NCBI GenBank assembly: GCA_029265255.1
Contig: JAJUJQ010000002.1
Location: 278,646 to 342,645 of the forward strand
Source of the DNA: Spirochaetota bacterium
Lineage (GTDB): Bacteria; Spirochaetota; Spirochaetia; Treponematales; Rectinemataceae
Length of the DNA: 64,000 bases
Direction: 5' to 3'
The first letter of the stretch is position 1; each line of letters begins with the position of its first letter. The position numbers and the translations under genes were made by a program. The notes under the pieces are model-generated. The model saw only the letters and a list, made by a program, of their open reading frames with translations. It was not told the origin of the DNA and did no database searches. This document shows positions 1 to 8,890 of this stretch, one piece after another.

Positions 1-2
1 AA

Positions 3-563
3 CTTTACACGCTGCTCTGTCAGGTTCTTGAAACTGCAACCAACGCTCTTGGACCCGGCAGAAGATTCCTCGATATTCATCTGAACGCGAGCCTGGTTAT
101 GTCTGAAGGACTCATCGCGCTCGGACTCATGAGAGGAGATCCCCAAGAAGCCGTCGCTGCGGGCGCTCATGCTCTCTTCTTTCCTCATGGGTTAGGGCAC
201 CAGATTGGTCTTGATGTGCATGATATGGAAGGACTAGGAGAAGATCTCGTTGGATACGGTGATGAGCTCGAACGCAGCACCCAATTCGGATTGAGGAGTC
301 TCCGTTTGGCGAAGACACTCAAGGCCGGCATGGTCCATTCGGTGGAACCCGGCATCTATTTTATTCCCGAGCTGATCGCCCGCTGGGAGCGCGAAAAAAT
401 TTGCTCTGAATATCTCGATTACATTACAATTAAAGAGTGGATGTACATCCGCGGCATGCGAATAGAAGAGGATTGGCATATAACAGAACAGGGGGCGGAA
501 CGCTTGGGCAACATGTTTGACAGAAGTGTCAAGGCGATTGAGGAAGCGAGGTCAGCTTCATGA
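3..563 (+). CDS. M24 family metallopeptidase (Xaa-Pro aminopeptidase), C-terminal part
   Basis: This is the C-terminal ~186 codons of a pita-bread metallopeptidase that removes N-terminal residues preceding proline. The reading frame is open to the left window edge, so the start lies outside. The visible part holds the M24 signatures in order: HGLGHQIGLDVHD with the metal-binding His, then EPGIYF and GMRIEED, which carry metal-ligand glutamates. The spacing fits aminopeptidase P rather than methionine aminopeptidase. The stop overlaps the start of the next gene (ATGA), so the two are probably co-translated. Family is clear; exact peptide specificity is inferred. Confidence 0.85.
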   Translation, partial: LYTLLCQVLETATNALGPGRRFLDIHLNASLVMSEGLIALGLMRGDPQEAVAAGAHALFFPHGLGHQIGLDVHDMEGLGEDLVGYGDELERSTQFGLRSLRLAKTLKAGMVHSVEPGIYFIPELIARWEREKICSEYLDYITIKEWMYIRGMRIEEDWHITEQGAERLGNMFDRSVKAIEEARSAS

Positions 564-805
564 AAACAGTATATGTCTGCGCGTTTCTTGAAGATGCCAT
601 TGTTCTGAAGTCCATGCTCGAGTCCTCGGGGATCGCCGCGGAGGTGATGTCGGACCAGATGCTAGACGTAAATCCCTTTTATTCAATTGAATTGAAGGGA
701 GCCAAGGTTGTTGTGCCGGACGAATGGGAAACAGATGCGTGCGCGATCGTCGAGGCGTTCAGTAAGTCCAAATCAGGTTCCGGTGAAGGGTCAGATCCGC
801 AATAA
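560..805 (+). CDS. DUF2007-type small protein
   Basis: An 81-residue soluble protein resembling the DUF2007 (putative signal-transducing protein) family. It begins MKTVYVCAFLEDAIVLKSMLE, alternating beta strand and helix, and contains a V-V-P-D-E-W segment near residue 55, as in family members. It has no signal peptide or membrane segment. Its ATG overlaps the upstream peptidase stop by four bases, implying coupling. The C-terminus is a polar, low-complexity tail. Biochemical function of the family is unknown; family assignment is from pattern recognition and moderately sure. Confidence 0.7.
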   Translation: MKTVYVCAFLEDAIVLKSMLESSGIAAEVMSDQMLDVNPFYSIELKGAKVVVPDEWETDACAIVEAFSKSKSGSGEGSDPQ

Positions 806-838
806 TCAAAGCTCGACTTCGTAGAAAGGGAAAAAGTG

Positions 839-2053
839 ATGAAGAGAAAAGTGATCATTCCTGTCATGATTGCGGCGATTACCATGTTGCTGGTTTTCGG
901 AGCAATGACAGCCATTCGGATGTATACCGCCAACAGGAACTTTAGAATAGTGGATAGTGCGATCACCAGCGTGGTCGATCTGCAGGCAACTGCGATCTAT
1001 GAGGGATATTTTGCCTGGACAAAAATGTATAACCTCGTGATGGGGGAACGGATCGTTGAGTCAAGAGCGCTGCTTGAACCTGTGGTTTCAAGCTATGAGC
1101 TGATCGGGACAATTGGAATCGAGCCCGGAGAGGCTCCTGAAGGAAATTACTCGGTAAAATCCGATGGAGAGCTACTGCATATTGTTTTTCCAATTCGAAA
1201 CGATGATGAGGATCTTACGGTTCCGAACTGGGTTGGAATCGCGACCATTTCCTGCGAAAACCTGATCAGGTTCATGCATATTGAGAATTTCAGGCTGGAC
1301 TTGAATGGCGGGAAAATGACAGGTCTGGGGATACCGCTTTCCTACAGACTGTTTTCATTCTCAGTATGGGAAATCATCATTATGGCCAGTCTGGCGATCC
1401 TGCTTTCGGCCCTATTAATCCAGGCCTATTTCAATGCGTCCTCATATTTTGTTCAGACGAGAGGCCTGGAATCGATTATTTACCTGTTCGAGCAGACAGA
1501 GCAGACCTCGGCAAGCCATTCAAGGAATGTAGCGATGCTTGCGCTGTTTGTGGGTAAAAAACTCGGAATGAAGGGCAAGCGGCTTAAGAATCTGTATGTA
1601 GCAGCGCTGCTCCACGATATCGGAAAAATCGGTATTCCGACACAGATTCTCGCAAAAACAGGTAAGCTGGACCCCATGGAATTTGCCCAGATGAAACAGC
1701 ATCCTGTCATCTCCGCGCGTATTCTTCGAAGCTTCAAGGAATTCGAGCACCTGAGCAGGATAGTGCTGTATCATCACGAACGTGTGGATGGATATGGGTA
1801 TCCCGAAGGATTGAAAGGGAACGATATTCCGCTGGAATCGCGGATCATCGCGGTTGTCGATGTATTTGAAGCGCTGATTGGCGAACGACCGTACCGAAGC
1901 CCGATACATCCTTCCAGCGCGTTCGAAAAATTAAGAAAAATGGCCCTGGATCAGGAAATAGTTGAAACATTGGCAAAGTACTATACGGAACTGGCTTTAT
2001 TCAAGCCTCCCCGCTGGGTGCTTTCCTATAGCCCATGGATCATTTCTGCCTAA
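839..2053 (+). CDS. Membrane-anchored HD-GYP domain protein (predicted c-di-GMP phosphodiesterase)
   Basis: A 404-residue protein with an N-terminal membrane helix (about residues 5-28), an extracytoplasmic sensor region of ~145 residues, a second helix (about 178-198) and a C-terminal HD-GYP domain. The HD motif LLHDIGKIGIP and the HHERVDGYGYP motif are both intact, so hydrolysis of cyclic di-GMP is expected. The sensor region has no motif I recognise. I prefer ATG 839 over GTG 836 because an AAGGG element lies eight bases upstream of it. The gene is separated by ~30 bp from DUF2007 and is convergent with the HD protein that follows. Confidence 0.88.
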   Translation: MKRKVIIPVMIAAITMLLVFGAMTAIRMYTANRNFRIVDSAITSVVDLQATAIYEGYFAWTKMYNLVMGERIVESRALLEPVVSSYELIGTIGIEPGEAPEGNYSVKSDGELLHIVFPIRNDDEDLTVPNWVGIATISCENLIRFMHIENFRLDLNGGKMTGLGIPLSYRLFSFSVWEIIIMASLAILLSALLIQAYFNASSYFVQTRGLESIIYLFEQTEQTSASHSRNVAMLALFVGKKLGMKGKRLKNLYVAALLHDIGKIGIPTQILAKTGKLDPMEFAQMKQHPVISARILRSFKEFEHLSRIVLYHHERVDGYGYPEGLKGNDIPLESRIIAVVDVFEALIGERPYRSPIHPSSAFEKLRKMALDQEIVETLAKYYTELALFKPPRWVLSYSPWIISA

Positions 2054-2060
2054 TTTATTT

Positions 2061-3173
2061 TCAGAAATGTGTTCGCCGCCGGGTGGTCGCTGTTCGGCGC
2101 ACATCAGTGGTCCGGTACGGGTTTCTGATATGTTTCATCAGCGCGCGATACGCATTGCATGATTTATAATAACGCTCGGGATCCTTGAAACTCGAAAACT
2201 CATCGCAGCGGTAGAGCTCGAGAAGCAAGGGGAACCGGCGGTCCAATACGAGTGGTTCCGCGGTCTGGACGGGCAGGGACCCTAGCGCGGCAGGGAACAT
2301 GTGAAAGCGAACCAGGAATTCAACATCGTTCTGGATGTCGGCCGAAAATCCGAGGCGATTCAGAAATCTCCCGGCGCGGGATGCTCCGATTTCCGCGTGA
2401 CGGTCAAACCGCTTGCCCTCTTTTCGCGCCGCTTCAGGTTTCCCTATGTCATGCAGGAGCAATGCGAGAGAGAGCACCAGGCTTCTGTCTTTTCGATAGG
2501 TAAATGTCTCGAGCGTATGTGCCCAGCCGTTTCCCTCAGGATGACAGTCCTTCGAGTGATCCACCGCGTCGAGCAGGGCGATTTCCGGCCATTCGCGAGC
2601 AATGAAGCCAGCGCGCCGCAGAAATTCGAGCCCAGCGGCAGGCCATGGGCCGGAAAGAATCGTAACCAGGAGATCTTTCTGGAACTGTGATGTGATGACC
2701 GAAGGCAGAGGAATGTGCTCCGACGCAAGCCGCGCGCCATCGGGATTGAGTGTCGATAGCACAGCAGCCTCAAAAAAAAGCTGTTCCTCATGACCAGCGG
2801 TGGTGTCGACCACAGGGAGCGCACGGTTCTTAATGTCTGCGTAAATATCACCAGGATCGAAAAAAACGCCTTCAATCGGGTCGCGGCGGAATTCGGACCA
2901 GGCACCTCCCAGATGGCAGTGGAGGGCATCTTCGGCACACACGAATCGAAACTCCTCATGCTGCGGGTCCGCGGAAACAAGGGCGGCGTCTGCGTACGGC
3001 AGACCTGGGAATCCGAGATTTTCGAAGCAGCGCGCGAGGTCGACAGTGGAGCATTCTGCTACGAGAAAGCGGATAGGGCGCGGTACTTCATCGTAATAGG
3101 CATCCAGCGCAGTGATGCCATATTCGAAAAATTTGATATCTTCTTTGTCCAGGCGCTCATAGATGGGATTCAT
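2061..3173 (-). CDS. HD-domain phosphohydrolase with an unassigned N-terminal region
   Basis: A ~370-residue cytoplasmic protein. The C-terminal half holds an HD domain (CHPEGNGWAHTLET followed by LLLHDIGKPEA), as in the HD part of bacterial CCA-adding enzymes. The N-terminal half does not show the GGxVRD and DxD nucleotidyltransferase motifs, although it has scattered poly(A)-polymerase-like features (a strand ending DAAL near residue 64). It may therefore be a degenerate tRNA nucleotidyltransferase relative or a stand-alone phosphohydrolase. The start at 3173 (MNPIYERL) gives an ATGA overlap with the upstream gene; an upstream ATG at 3224 lacks a ribosome site. Confidence 0.7.
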   Translation of the reverse strand: MNPIYERLDKEDIKFFEYGITALDAYYDEVPRPIRFLVAECSTVDLARCFENLGFPGLPYADAALVSADPQHEEFRFVCAEDALHCHLGGAWSEFRRDPIEGVFFDPGDIYADIKNRALPVVDTTAGHEEQLFFEAAVLSTLNPDGARLASEHIPLPSVITSQFQKDLLVTILSGPWPAAGLEFLRRAGFIAREWPEIALLDAVDHSKDCHPEGNGWAHTLETFTYRKDRSLVLSLALLLHDIGKPEAARKEGKRFDRHAEIGASRAGRFLNRLGFSADIQNDVEFLVRFHMFPAALGSLPVQTAEPLVLDRRFPLLLELYRCDEFSSFKDPERYYKSCNAYRALMKHIRNPYRTTDVRRTATTRRRTHF

Positions 3174-3607
3174 GGAGCCCTTGACACAGGCACCGAGGAC
3201 AGCAGGTTTTTCAGAAGGTCGCATTTTGCATCGGCTCCCAGGAGAATCGAGTGTTCCATGCCTCCCGCTTCATAGACAAGGGTGAACATGAGGTAAGGCG
3301 GACTGAAGAGCAGGTCGAAGAATCGCTTTCTGGGAAGGATGAGCGAGCGAATCGCGGACAGCGGAATGACGGTGTCATCCAGCGGCTTGCGAGGGACTTT
3401 GGGTGTTGCCATGCGAAACAATGAATCGAACCAGTTTTCGCCCGGCGTGGGTCTGAACCTGAGTGTTGTTTCGGTGAGCACGAGGAGCCCCCACTCGCCC
3501 TGGTCACGCTTTTCCCGGAAATGCTGTCCCATGGTGCGGGAAACGATTTTTTCGCCGATTTCCGATTCGAATTGCGCCCAGAACGCTTCTGTTTCAGACT
3601 GATTCAT
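3170..3607 (-). CDS. Hypothetical protein, co-transcribed with the HD protein
   Basis: A 145-residue protein starting MNQSETEAFW. I do not recognise a family. Beta-rich segments (LLVLTETTLRFRP, LMFTLVYEAGG, HSILLGAD) resemble the layout of GRAM/PH-like folds, which is only a guess. The start at 3607 has GGAG seven bases upstream; a longer frame reaching 3787 would run into the divergent transporter gene and lacks support. The stop overlaps the next gene's ATG, so the pair is an operon. Confidence 0.65.
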   Translation of the reverse strand: MNQSETEAFWAQFESEIGEKIVSRTMGQHFREKRDQGEWGLLVLTETTLRFRPTPGENWFDSLFRMATPKVPRKPLDDTVIPLSAIRSLILPRKRFFDLLFSPPYLMFTLVYEAGGMEHSILLGADAKCDLLKNLLSSVPVSRAP

Positions 3608-3764
3608 CATCCTTCTCCCTGCTCGAGATATTTTCAATATAGCGACAATTGAAGACAGATTCCATTCCCCTCGATGAGCGAGCAGTATAGTCCTGTGTTC
3701 CGGTCTGAGAAGAATAGAGCAACGCTGCTGGAAATGAAACGTACTCCGTGCTAGGCTCCCGTCC

Positions 3765-4733
3765 ATGCACAAGGTTCGTGGCATCATCGCTGGTATTGGC
3801 TATTCATCGATATTCGGATTTTCGTTTTTGGTCACAAAGGCGACGCTGGAGGTCCTGTCACCAATGGAACTTCTGGCTGGACGCTTTCTGCTTGCGGCGC
3901 TCCTGATGAGCATACTGGCTGTGGCAGGCGTTATCCGGCTGAATTTCAGAGGAAAGCCGATCGGGCAACTGATGCTCATGTGTCTGTTTCAGCCGGTCGC
4001 GTATTTCGTATTCGAAACCTATGGAGTTGCGAATGCGGCGACGAGCGTGGCAGGTATCCTGCTTGGAGCACTTCCCGCGGGTGTCGCGATCATGGGCGCT
4101 CTGGTTCTCAAGGAAAAAATGACACCGTTGCAATCGTCGGGCCTGGCTATGTCCATCGCAGGCGTGGTTCTGGTTGTCTTGCTCGGTCAGGGACAGCGCG
4201 GTGAGACGCGGCCAATCGGCATTGTCCTTCTGGCTTGTTCAATGCTGAGCGCGGTCGTTTTTAACATCGCCAGCAGAAGGGCGTCGCGTCAATTCTCTCC
4301 GGCGGAGCGAACCTTCGCCATGATGTGGTCGGGGGCGCTTGTCTTTGGCATGCCTGTTCTCTTCAGAACCCTCTGCGGGCAGGGAAATCTGCGATTACTC
4401 TTCGATAGCCGTCAGGCGTGGTTCGCGGAGGTGTGGGCTGGAATTCTCTATCTGGGCGTTCTTTCATCGGTACTGGCGTTCTTCCTTATCAACTACTCGC
4501 TGACACATCTTAAGGCGTCGCAATCGGCTGTCTTCACTAATCTCATTACCCTCATTACCGTGCTGGCAGGCATTCTGATCCGACACGAGCATTTTAGTGT
4601 ATGGCAGGCGATTGGGGGAATTCTGATTATGGCGGGAGTTGCGGTGGCCAATATGACAGAGCGGGAAGACGATGTCATTCGGAATGGCGCGCGAGGGCAA
4701 AAAGCAGGCTCGGGAAAAGAAGGAACTGAATAG
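3765..4733 (+). CDS. DMT superfamily (EamA) transporter
   Basis: A 322-residue, highly hydrophobic inner-membrane protein with ten predicted helices arranged as two EamA repeats. The first repeat ends near LKEKMTPLQSSGLAMSIAGV (about residues 113-132), and the second ends IRHEHFSVWQAIGGILIMAG, the duplicated signature of the family. Such proteins export metabolites or amino acids, but substrate cannot be read from sequence. A charged, non-conserved cytoplasmic tail follows helix ten. No clear Shine-Dalgarno sequence precedes the ATG. The gene is divergent from the hypothetical/HD pair. Confidence 0.87.
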   Translation: MHKVRGIIAGIGYSSIFGFSFLVTKATLEVLSPMELLAGRFLLAALLMSILAVAGVIRLNFRGKPIGQLMLMCLFQPVAYFVFETYGVANAATSVAGILLGALPAGVAIMGALVLKEKMTPLQSSGLAMSIAGVVLVVLLGQGQRGETRPIGIVLLACSMLSAVVFNIASRRASRQFSPAERTFAMMWSGALVFGMPVLFRTLCGQGNLRLLFDSRQAWFAEVWAGILYLGVLSSVLAFFLINYSLTHLKASQSAVFTNLITLITVLAGILIRHEHFSVWQAIGGILIMAGVAVANMTEREDDVIRNGARGQKAGSGKEGTE

Positions 4734-4753
4734 CAGGAGGTACGCAGGTGCGA

Positions 4754-5923
4754 TTACCTGCGTCCGACTTTCCTGGCGAGCCAGTTTTCGAACGCTTCGA
4801 TGCCGATTTTTGCCGCGACCCGGCCAAGGCCGATCCGAAAATGCCGGGCGAATTCCTCACCGTAGAGAGAGCCAGGCAGCAGCAGTGCACCTGTATCTTC
4901 GAGCAGTTCACTCGAAAGCGCGAAGGTATCCTTCCAGAATCGGAGACCTTCGTCTCGGAGTGCAGGAAAGGCCACCGAGCCCGCCTGGGGCGGGATATAT
5001 TCGAACAGGTTCTGGTAGGTATCAAAAAGTGCCTTGAAATGCCCCCAGTTGCGCTCGCAGATTGAGCGGTTGTGCGCAAGGATTGCCGACGAACGATCCA
5101 GCGCGATGCAGGCGAGCGTTTCGGAGGGTGCGGAGGCACAGATTGAGTTGTAATCCTTTGCCGCCGCGACATGGTCGAGCACATCGGTTCGGCGGCTGGC
5201 AAGCCATCCGATCCGCAACCCCGCCAATCCCCAGGATTTCGACAGTACCGAGAGCGAGATCCCATTCTGATAGATTTCACAGATGGCAGGAAGGCGCTCC
5301 GCTCCATGGAGCTCGAGAAGGCGGTACACTTCGTCAACCAGAAGCAGAACACCATAGTAATCACACAACGAGACGACGCGCTGCAATTCGCTGCGCGTCA
5401 TAAGTGCACCGGTCGGATTGTGTGGTATATTGAGCACTACCATTTTCACGTGGTTTGAACCGCGATTTTCAAATTCGGCCGCGAGCAAACGGGCGAGATC
5501 ATCCGGATCGAAATACCAGCGCGTGGAGGTCTTGCGGATGGCCCAGAGGCGCATTTTGGCACCGAGCGAGCGGGGAATTTCGTAGAGAGATTGGTAGCAT
5601 GGCCAGCCCACGATCACGGTGTCATCCGGTCCGATTTCAGCCATGAATAGATTAAGGATCGCTTCCTCAGCGCCCGCGTGAACCAGCACTTCATCTGGTT
5701 TGATATCGGTATAGAGGTCTGCGATTTTTTTGCGAAGCGCAGGAGCGCCCCGTGATTCGGTATAGCCAAGCCAGGTTCGAGCCAGCGTTTCTGCTGCGGA
5801 TTCTCCGCCCAGGGCCAGCAATTCTGAAATGCGCATGCTCTCGCAATCTGAAGTGCAGAGCAGGTGGCGCGCGTTGAATTCGTGCGCGGCAAAATAGCGC
5901 TCAAGTCCGAAGGGGGTAAACAT
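4754..5923 (-). CDS. Aminotransferase class I/II (PLP-dependent)
   Basis: A ~389-residue fold-type I PLP enzyme. Visible motifs are NIPHNPTGA (Asn contacting PLP), LVDEVYR (Asp pairing with the pyridine nitrogen), and SKSWGLAGLRIGW, whose Lys forms the Schiff base. It resembles aminotransferases annotated as aspartate/tyrosine-like or MalY-like; substrate is not determinable. I choose the ATG at 5923 because GGAGG lies six bases upstream of it, whereas the ATG at 5929 abuts that element. Its first ~20 bases overlap the upstream E1-like gene end, so translation is likely coupled. Confidence 0.87.
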   Translation of the reverse strand: MFTPFGLERYFAAHEFNARHLLCTSDCESMRISELLALGGESAAETLARTWLGYTESRGAPALRKKIADLYTDIKPDEVLVHAGAEEAILNLFMAEIGPDDTVIVGWPCYQSLYEIPRSLGAKMRLWAIRKTSTRWYFDPDDLARLLAAEFENRGSNHVKMVVLNIPHNPTGALMTRSELQRVVSLCDYYGVLLLVDEVYRLLELHGAERLPAICEIYQNGISLSVLSKSWGLAGLRIGWLASRRTDVLDHVAAAKDYNSICASAPSETLACIALDRSSAILAHNRSICERNWGHFKALFDTYQNLFEYIPPQAGSVAFPALRDEGLRFWKDTFALSSELLEDTGALLLPGSLYGEEFARHFRIGLGRVAAKIGIEAFENWLARKVGRR

Positions 5924-6692
5924 GGGCATCCTCCAGAATGCGTCGAACGATCCAAGAGGCCATGAAATGGCCAGCGCATTGCGGTACGAAAGGTAGTGAT
6001 CCCTGTTTCAGGCGGGCTCGTGTTCCGTGCGTTCCCGAGGCGTGCATGGGGTTCTGATACTCTGCTGGTGATGGCGCTTCTGTATGACCGGTAACGGATA
6101 TCGGCTTGACCGGTGGTTCATCTGACCACACCACAAAAAAATCGAGAGGCACCTTCATGCGTCCGAGGCGCTGACGAACCGAGCGGGCAAGGGGGCATCC
6201 GCGCGTGTCTGCCATGACACCTATCCTGAGGCGCTCGGGGGCGATTCTGCCTGCTGTTCCCATGCTGGAAATGAACCGCAGCTCTTCCCTGCGAAGCGCA
6301 GAAATGAGATTGACCTTTGAGTTGAGCGAGTCGACACAATCAGCATGGTAGCGGCATTCCCGGGCAACGGTTTGTCCTGCATCCGCGCCTCCGAAGAATT
6401 TCGTGTCACAAACGACTTCTACTTCGGGATTGATTTCGCGGGCAGCGTGAAAGAAAGCCTCGGTCTTCGGGATGCCAACCGCGTCGCGAAATCCAAATGC
6501 GAGGCGGTTTAGGTTCGATTCCTCTACCAGATCAAAGTCGACGACATGCAGATAGCCAACGCCCGCCCGCACTAGGTCCAGTGCGCAGGCACCTCCCACG
6601 CCGCCAAGCCCATATACCGCCACGCGTGCAGCCGCAAGCGCGGCAACCCCTGCCGCTCCAATAATAATTTCGGACCTATCGGTAAAGCTCAT
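5901..6692 (-). CDS. tcdA: ThiF/E1-like enzyme, tRNA threonylcarbamoyladenosine dehydratase family
   Basis: A 263-residue nucleotide-binding enzyme of the ThiF/MoeB/TcdA superfamily. It has the AVYGLGGVGG dinucleotide loop near residue 30, an acidic strand VVDFDLVEESNLNR, and the ADCVDSLNSKVNLI block where TcdA has its D-S/K signature. TcdA cyclises t6A37 on tRNAs using ATP. The start at 6692 (MSFTDRSE) follows an AGAGGGG element and matches TcdA N-termini; longer frames are not supported. It lies downstream of the TatD-like gene and overlaps the aminotransferase. TcdA versus another E1-like role is inferred from overall length and motif order. Confidence 0.82.
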   Translation of the reverse strand: MSFTDRSEIIIGAAGVAALAAARVAVYGLGGVGGACALDLVRAGVGYLHVVDFDLVEESNLNRLAFGFRDAVGIPKTEAFFHAAREINPEVEVVCDTKFFGGADAGQTVARECRYHADCVDSLNSKVNLISALRREELRFISSMGTAGRIAPERLRIGVMADTRGCPLARSVRQRLGRMKVPLDFFVVWSDEPPVKPISVTGHTEAPSPAEYQNPMHASGTHGTRARLKQGSLPFVPQCAGHFMASWIVRRILEDAHVYPLRT

Positions 6693-6717
6693 CCCCTCTT
6701 TCTCCGCAATAATTGAT

Positions 6718-7503
6718 TCATGATTCGAGTCCGAAGGCAGCGCTAAAATTTTCTTCCAACCGCTTTTGAATGGCATCCATGGGCATCCCCAGTACCGCTG
6801 CCATTTTTTCGACGACTTGATAAATGTGCGCTGGCTCAGTCCATAATGCCCCGTGAGGCGGCTGCCATGGGGCATCCGTCTCGGAAAGGAGCCGATCGTG
6901 CGGCAAGCCCCGCAGCGATTCTATCGCATGGCGGGAATCCCTTAGCAGCGGAGTACCGAACGAAAAGAAGGCGTTGATACCCTTGCCGAGCAGCGCGCGA
7001 GCTTCCTCGAGCCGTCCTGGCCAGCAGTGCAGAATCACGGATGGGATCTGCGTCAGTTCACGGCTGTGTGCCATGAGCACATCGGTTGCTTTGCGGATAT
7101 GGATAACCAGCGGCAGCTGTTCGGCTGCCGCGAGCCGTACTTGAAAGAGAAAGGCCTCTGTCTGCTGCTGAATGGCCCGAGGACTCCGTTCACGCAAGGG
7201 GCTGTCGCCAAAGAAGTCGAAACCTGCTTCTCCAATGAATGCGATACGCGATGCTCTGCAAAGGCGGGTCAAGGTTTCAGCCTGCGCCATATCGGGATTC
7301 TGGGGATGAATACCAAATCCTGCGATTGTTGGGGGCAGTAATTGCCGGATGCGTTGGCTGCGTTCGAATTCTTCCGGATCGTGTGAAACGACCGCTCCCC
7401 GCCATTTAAACCGTAAAAATCGCTGTGTGAATCCCGGATCGCGCAATTCGAGATCGGCGAGATGGAGATGAGCGTCGCAGAACACAAGCCTATTCTTGAC
7501 CAC
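6718..7503 (-). CDS. TatD-like metal-dependent hydrolase (divergent)
   Basis: A ~261-residue amidohydrolase-fold protein. Metal ligands are recognisable: CDAHLHL at the N-terminus, a GIHPQ element, GEAGFDF with the bridging Glu, VIHIRKA, HCWPG and LSETDAPW near the C-terminus. This is the TatD DNase layout, though overall identity to typical TatD looks low. The only upstream start in frame at full length is GTG at 7503, without a clear ribosome site, so the N-terminus is uncertain by a few residues. It ends 25 bp before tcdA, suggesting one transcript. Confidence 0.8.
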   Translation of the reverse strand: MVKNRLVFCDAHLHLADLELRDPGFTQRFLRFKWRGAVVSHDPEEFERSQRIRQLLPPTIAGFGIHPQNPDMAQAETLTRLCRASRIAFIGEAGFDFFGDSPLRERSPRAIQQQTEAFLFQVRLAAAEQLPLVIHIRKATDVLMAHSRELTQIPSVILHCWPGRLEEARALLGKGINAFFSFGTPLLRDSRHAIESLRGLPHDRLLSETDAPWQPPHGALWTEPAHIYQVVEKMAAVLGMPMDAIQKRLEENFSAAFGLES

Positions 7504-7541
7504 GCGTTACGGTTCGTCAAGGTTGGGAGCGGTATGGAATC

Positions 7542-8849
7542 TTACAGATACCCCAGGGCTTGCGCCTGTTTTTTGAGTTCTGCCCTGAAATCGGGATGCG
7601 CAACCGCGATAAGCTCCTGGGCGCGCTCACGCACCGTCTTGCCACGCAACCGCGCGATGCCGAACTCAGTCACCACATTATCTACGAAGCTGCGATGCAG
7701 GGTCACGGCGGTTCCTTCCGGCAACATAGGCACGATCGTTGAAACAGTTCCATTCTTTGCCGTACTGTAGCATGCGATAATGCTTTTCCCTTTGCCGTCG
7801 AATCCTTCCACTGCGCCCTGTGCGGTATCCGACTGGCCGCCGGTTCCCGAGTACTGCACAGGTCCAAGGCTTTCGCTTGCTACCTGTCCGGTCAGATCGA
7901 CCATAAGGCAGGTATTGATAGATACCATCTTCGAATTCCGAGCAATAACCGCCGGATCATTGACCCATCGCCCGCGCTGGAATTCCACCGCGACATTATC
8001 GTCGAGCCAGTCGTACAGCTTGCGGGAGCCCATGGCAAAGGTACCGACGAATTTGCCTTTATGGAACGCTTTCTGGCTGTTTGTGATAACGCCCATCTCA
8101 TACAATTCCATCATGGAATCGACGATCATCTCGGTGTGGACACCGAGTTCTTTCTTATCCTTGAGGGCAAGAGCCGCTGCATTCGGAATACCGCCGATGC
8201 CCAGCTGAATGGTTGAGCCATCTTCGACAAGCTCAGCGATATGGTTACCAATGAGTAGGTCTGTTTCGCTTGGCTGGGGAGAAGGGAGTTCAGGTACTTC
8301 CTGATCATGCTCGACAAAGAAATCGACCTCGGAAATGTGCAGATGGGTGTCTCCAAAGGTTCTTGGCAGACGAGGGTTGACCTCGAGAATGACCAGGTCT
8401 GCTGCCTCTAGAATATCCTTTTCATAGGTAATGCCCAATGACAGCGAGACAAAGCCATGCCGATCAGGTGGTGTGCAGGTACCGAAAAAGATATGGGGCT
8501 TGCGGGCGAAGATAAAATCCGTAGCGCTGCGGTGCAGCATATTCGGTACGAAGGTCACCGTTCCAGTGCGGTTCTTTATCGCGGTACGGGAGCCTGGGGC
8601 ATGGAACCAGCTGGCGAGCTCGAAATGTCCCTTCATTTCTGGCCTTATATAGAAATCATAGGGCTTGAGCGTCAAACATGAAAACACCCGTACGTGTTCG
8701 ACTCTGTCGGCCACAATGTGAAACTGGCTCATGCAACCCTGGGGCTCCGAAGCGCACATCGCGACAACAATATTGTCATTGCTCTTTATCTTGCGGACCG
8801 CCTCACCAATATCGATCAGTTTTTTCTGGTATTCATCCTGAACCTTCAT
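7542..8849 (-). CDS. Acetyl-CoA hydrolase/4-hydroxybutyrate CoA-transferase family protein
   Basis: A ~435-residue class I CoA-transferase. These enzymes move CoA between an acyl-CoA and a carboxylate through a glutamyl-CoA thioester. The likely catalytic Glu lies in NVAVEFQRGRWVND, and the CoA-binding loop is GTGGQSDTAQGA near residue 345; LGIGGIPNAA is the other family landmark. Start 8849 has GGAGG six bases upstream and is preferred over 8852. It lies in the same direction as the adjacent KAS III-like gene, ~40 bp downstream of it, and the two are likely co-expressed. Substrate could be butyrate, acetate or 4-hydroxybutyrate; it is not resolvable from sequence. Confidence 0.86.
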   Translation of the reverse strand: MKVQDEYQKKLIDIGEAVRKIKSNDNIVVAMCASEPQGCMSQFHIVADRVEHVRVFSCLTLKPYDFYIRPEMKGHFELASWFHAPGSRTAIKNRTGTVTFVPNMLHRSATDFIFARKPHIFFGTCTPPDRHGFVSLSLGITYEKDILEAADLVILEVNPRLPRTFGDTHLHISEVDFFVEHDQEVPELPSPQPSETDLLIGNHIAELVEDGSTIQLGIGGIPNAAALALKDKKELGVHTEMIVDSMMELYEMGVITNSQKAFHKGKFVGTFAMGSRKLYDWLDDNVAVEFQRGRWVNDPAVIARNSKMVSINTCLMVDLTGQVASESLGPVQYSGTGGQSDTAQGAVEGFDGKGKSIIACYSTAKNGTVSTIVPMLPEGTAVTLHRSFVDNVVTEFGIARLRGKTVRERAQELIAVAHPDFRAELKKQAQALGYL

Positions 8850-8890
8850 CATATTCCTCCTATTGTGATATCGTTATATGGTATAATGAT

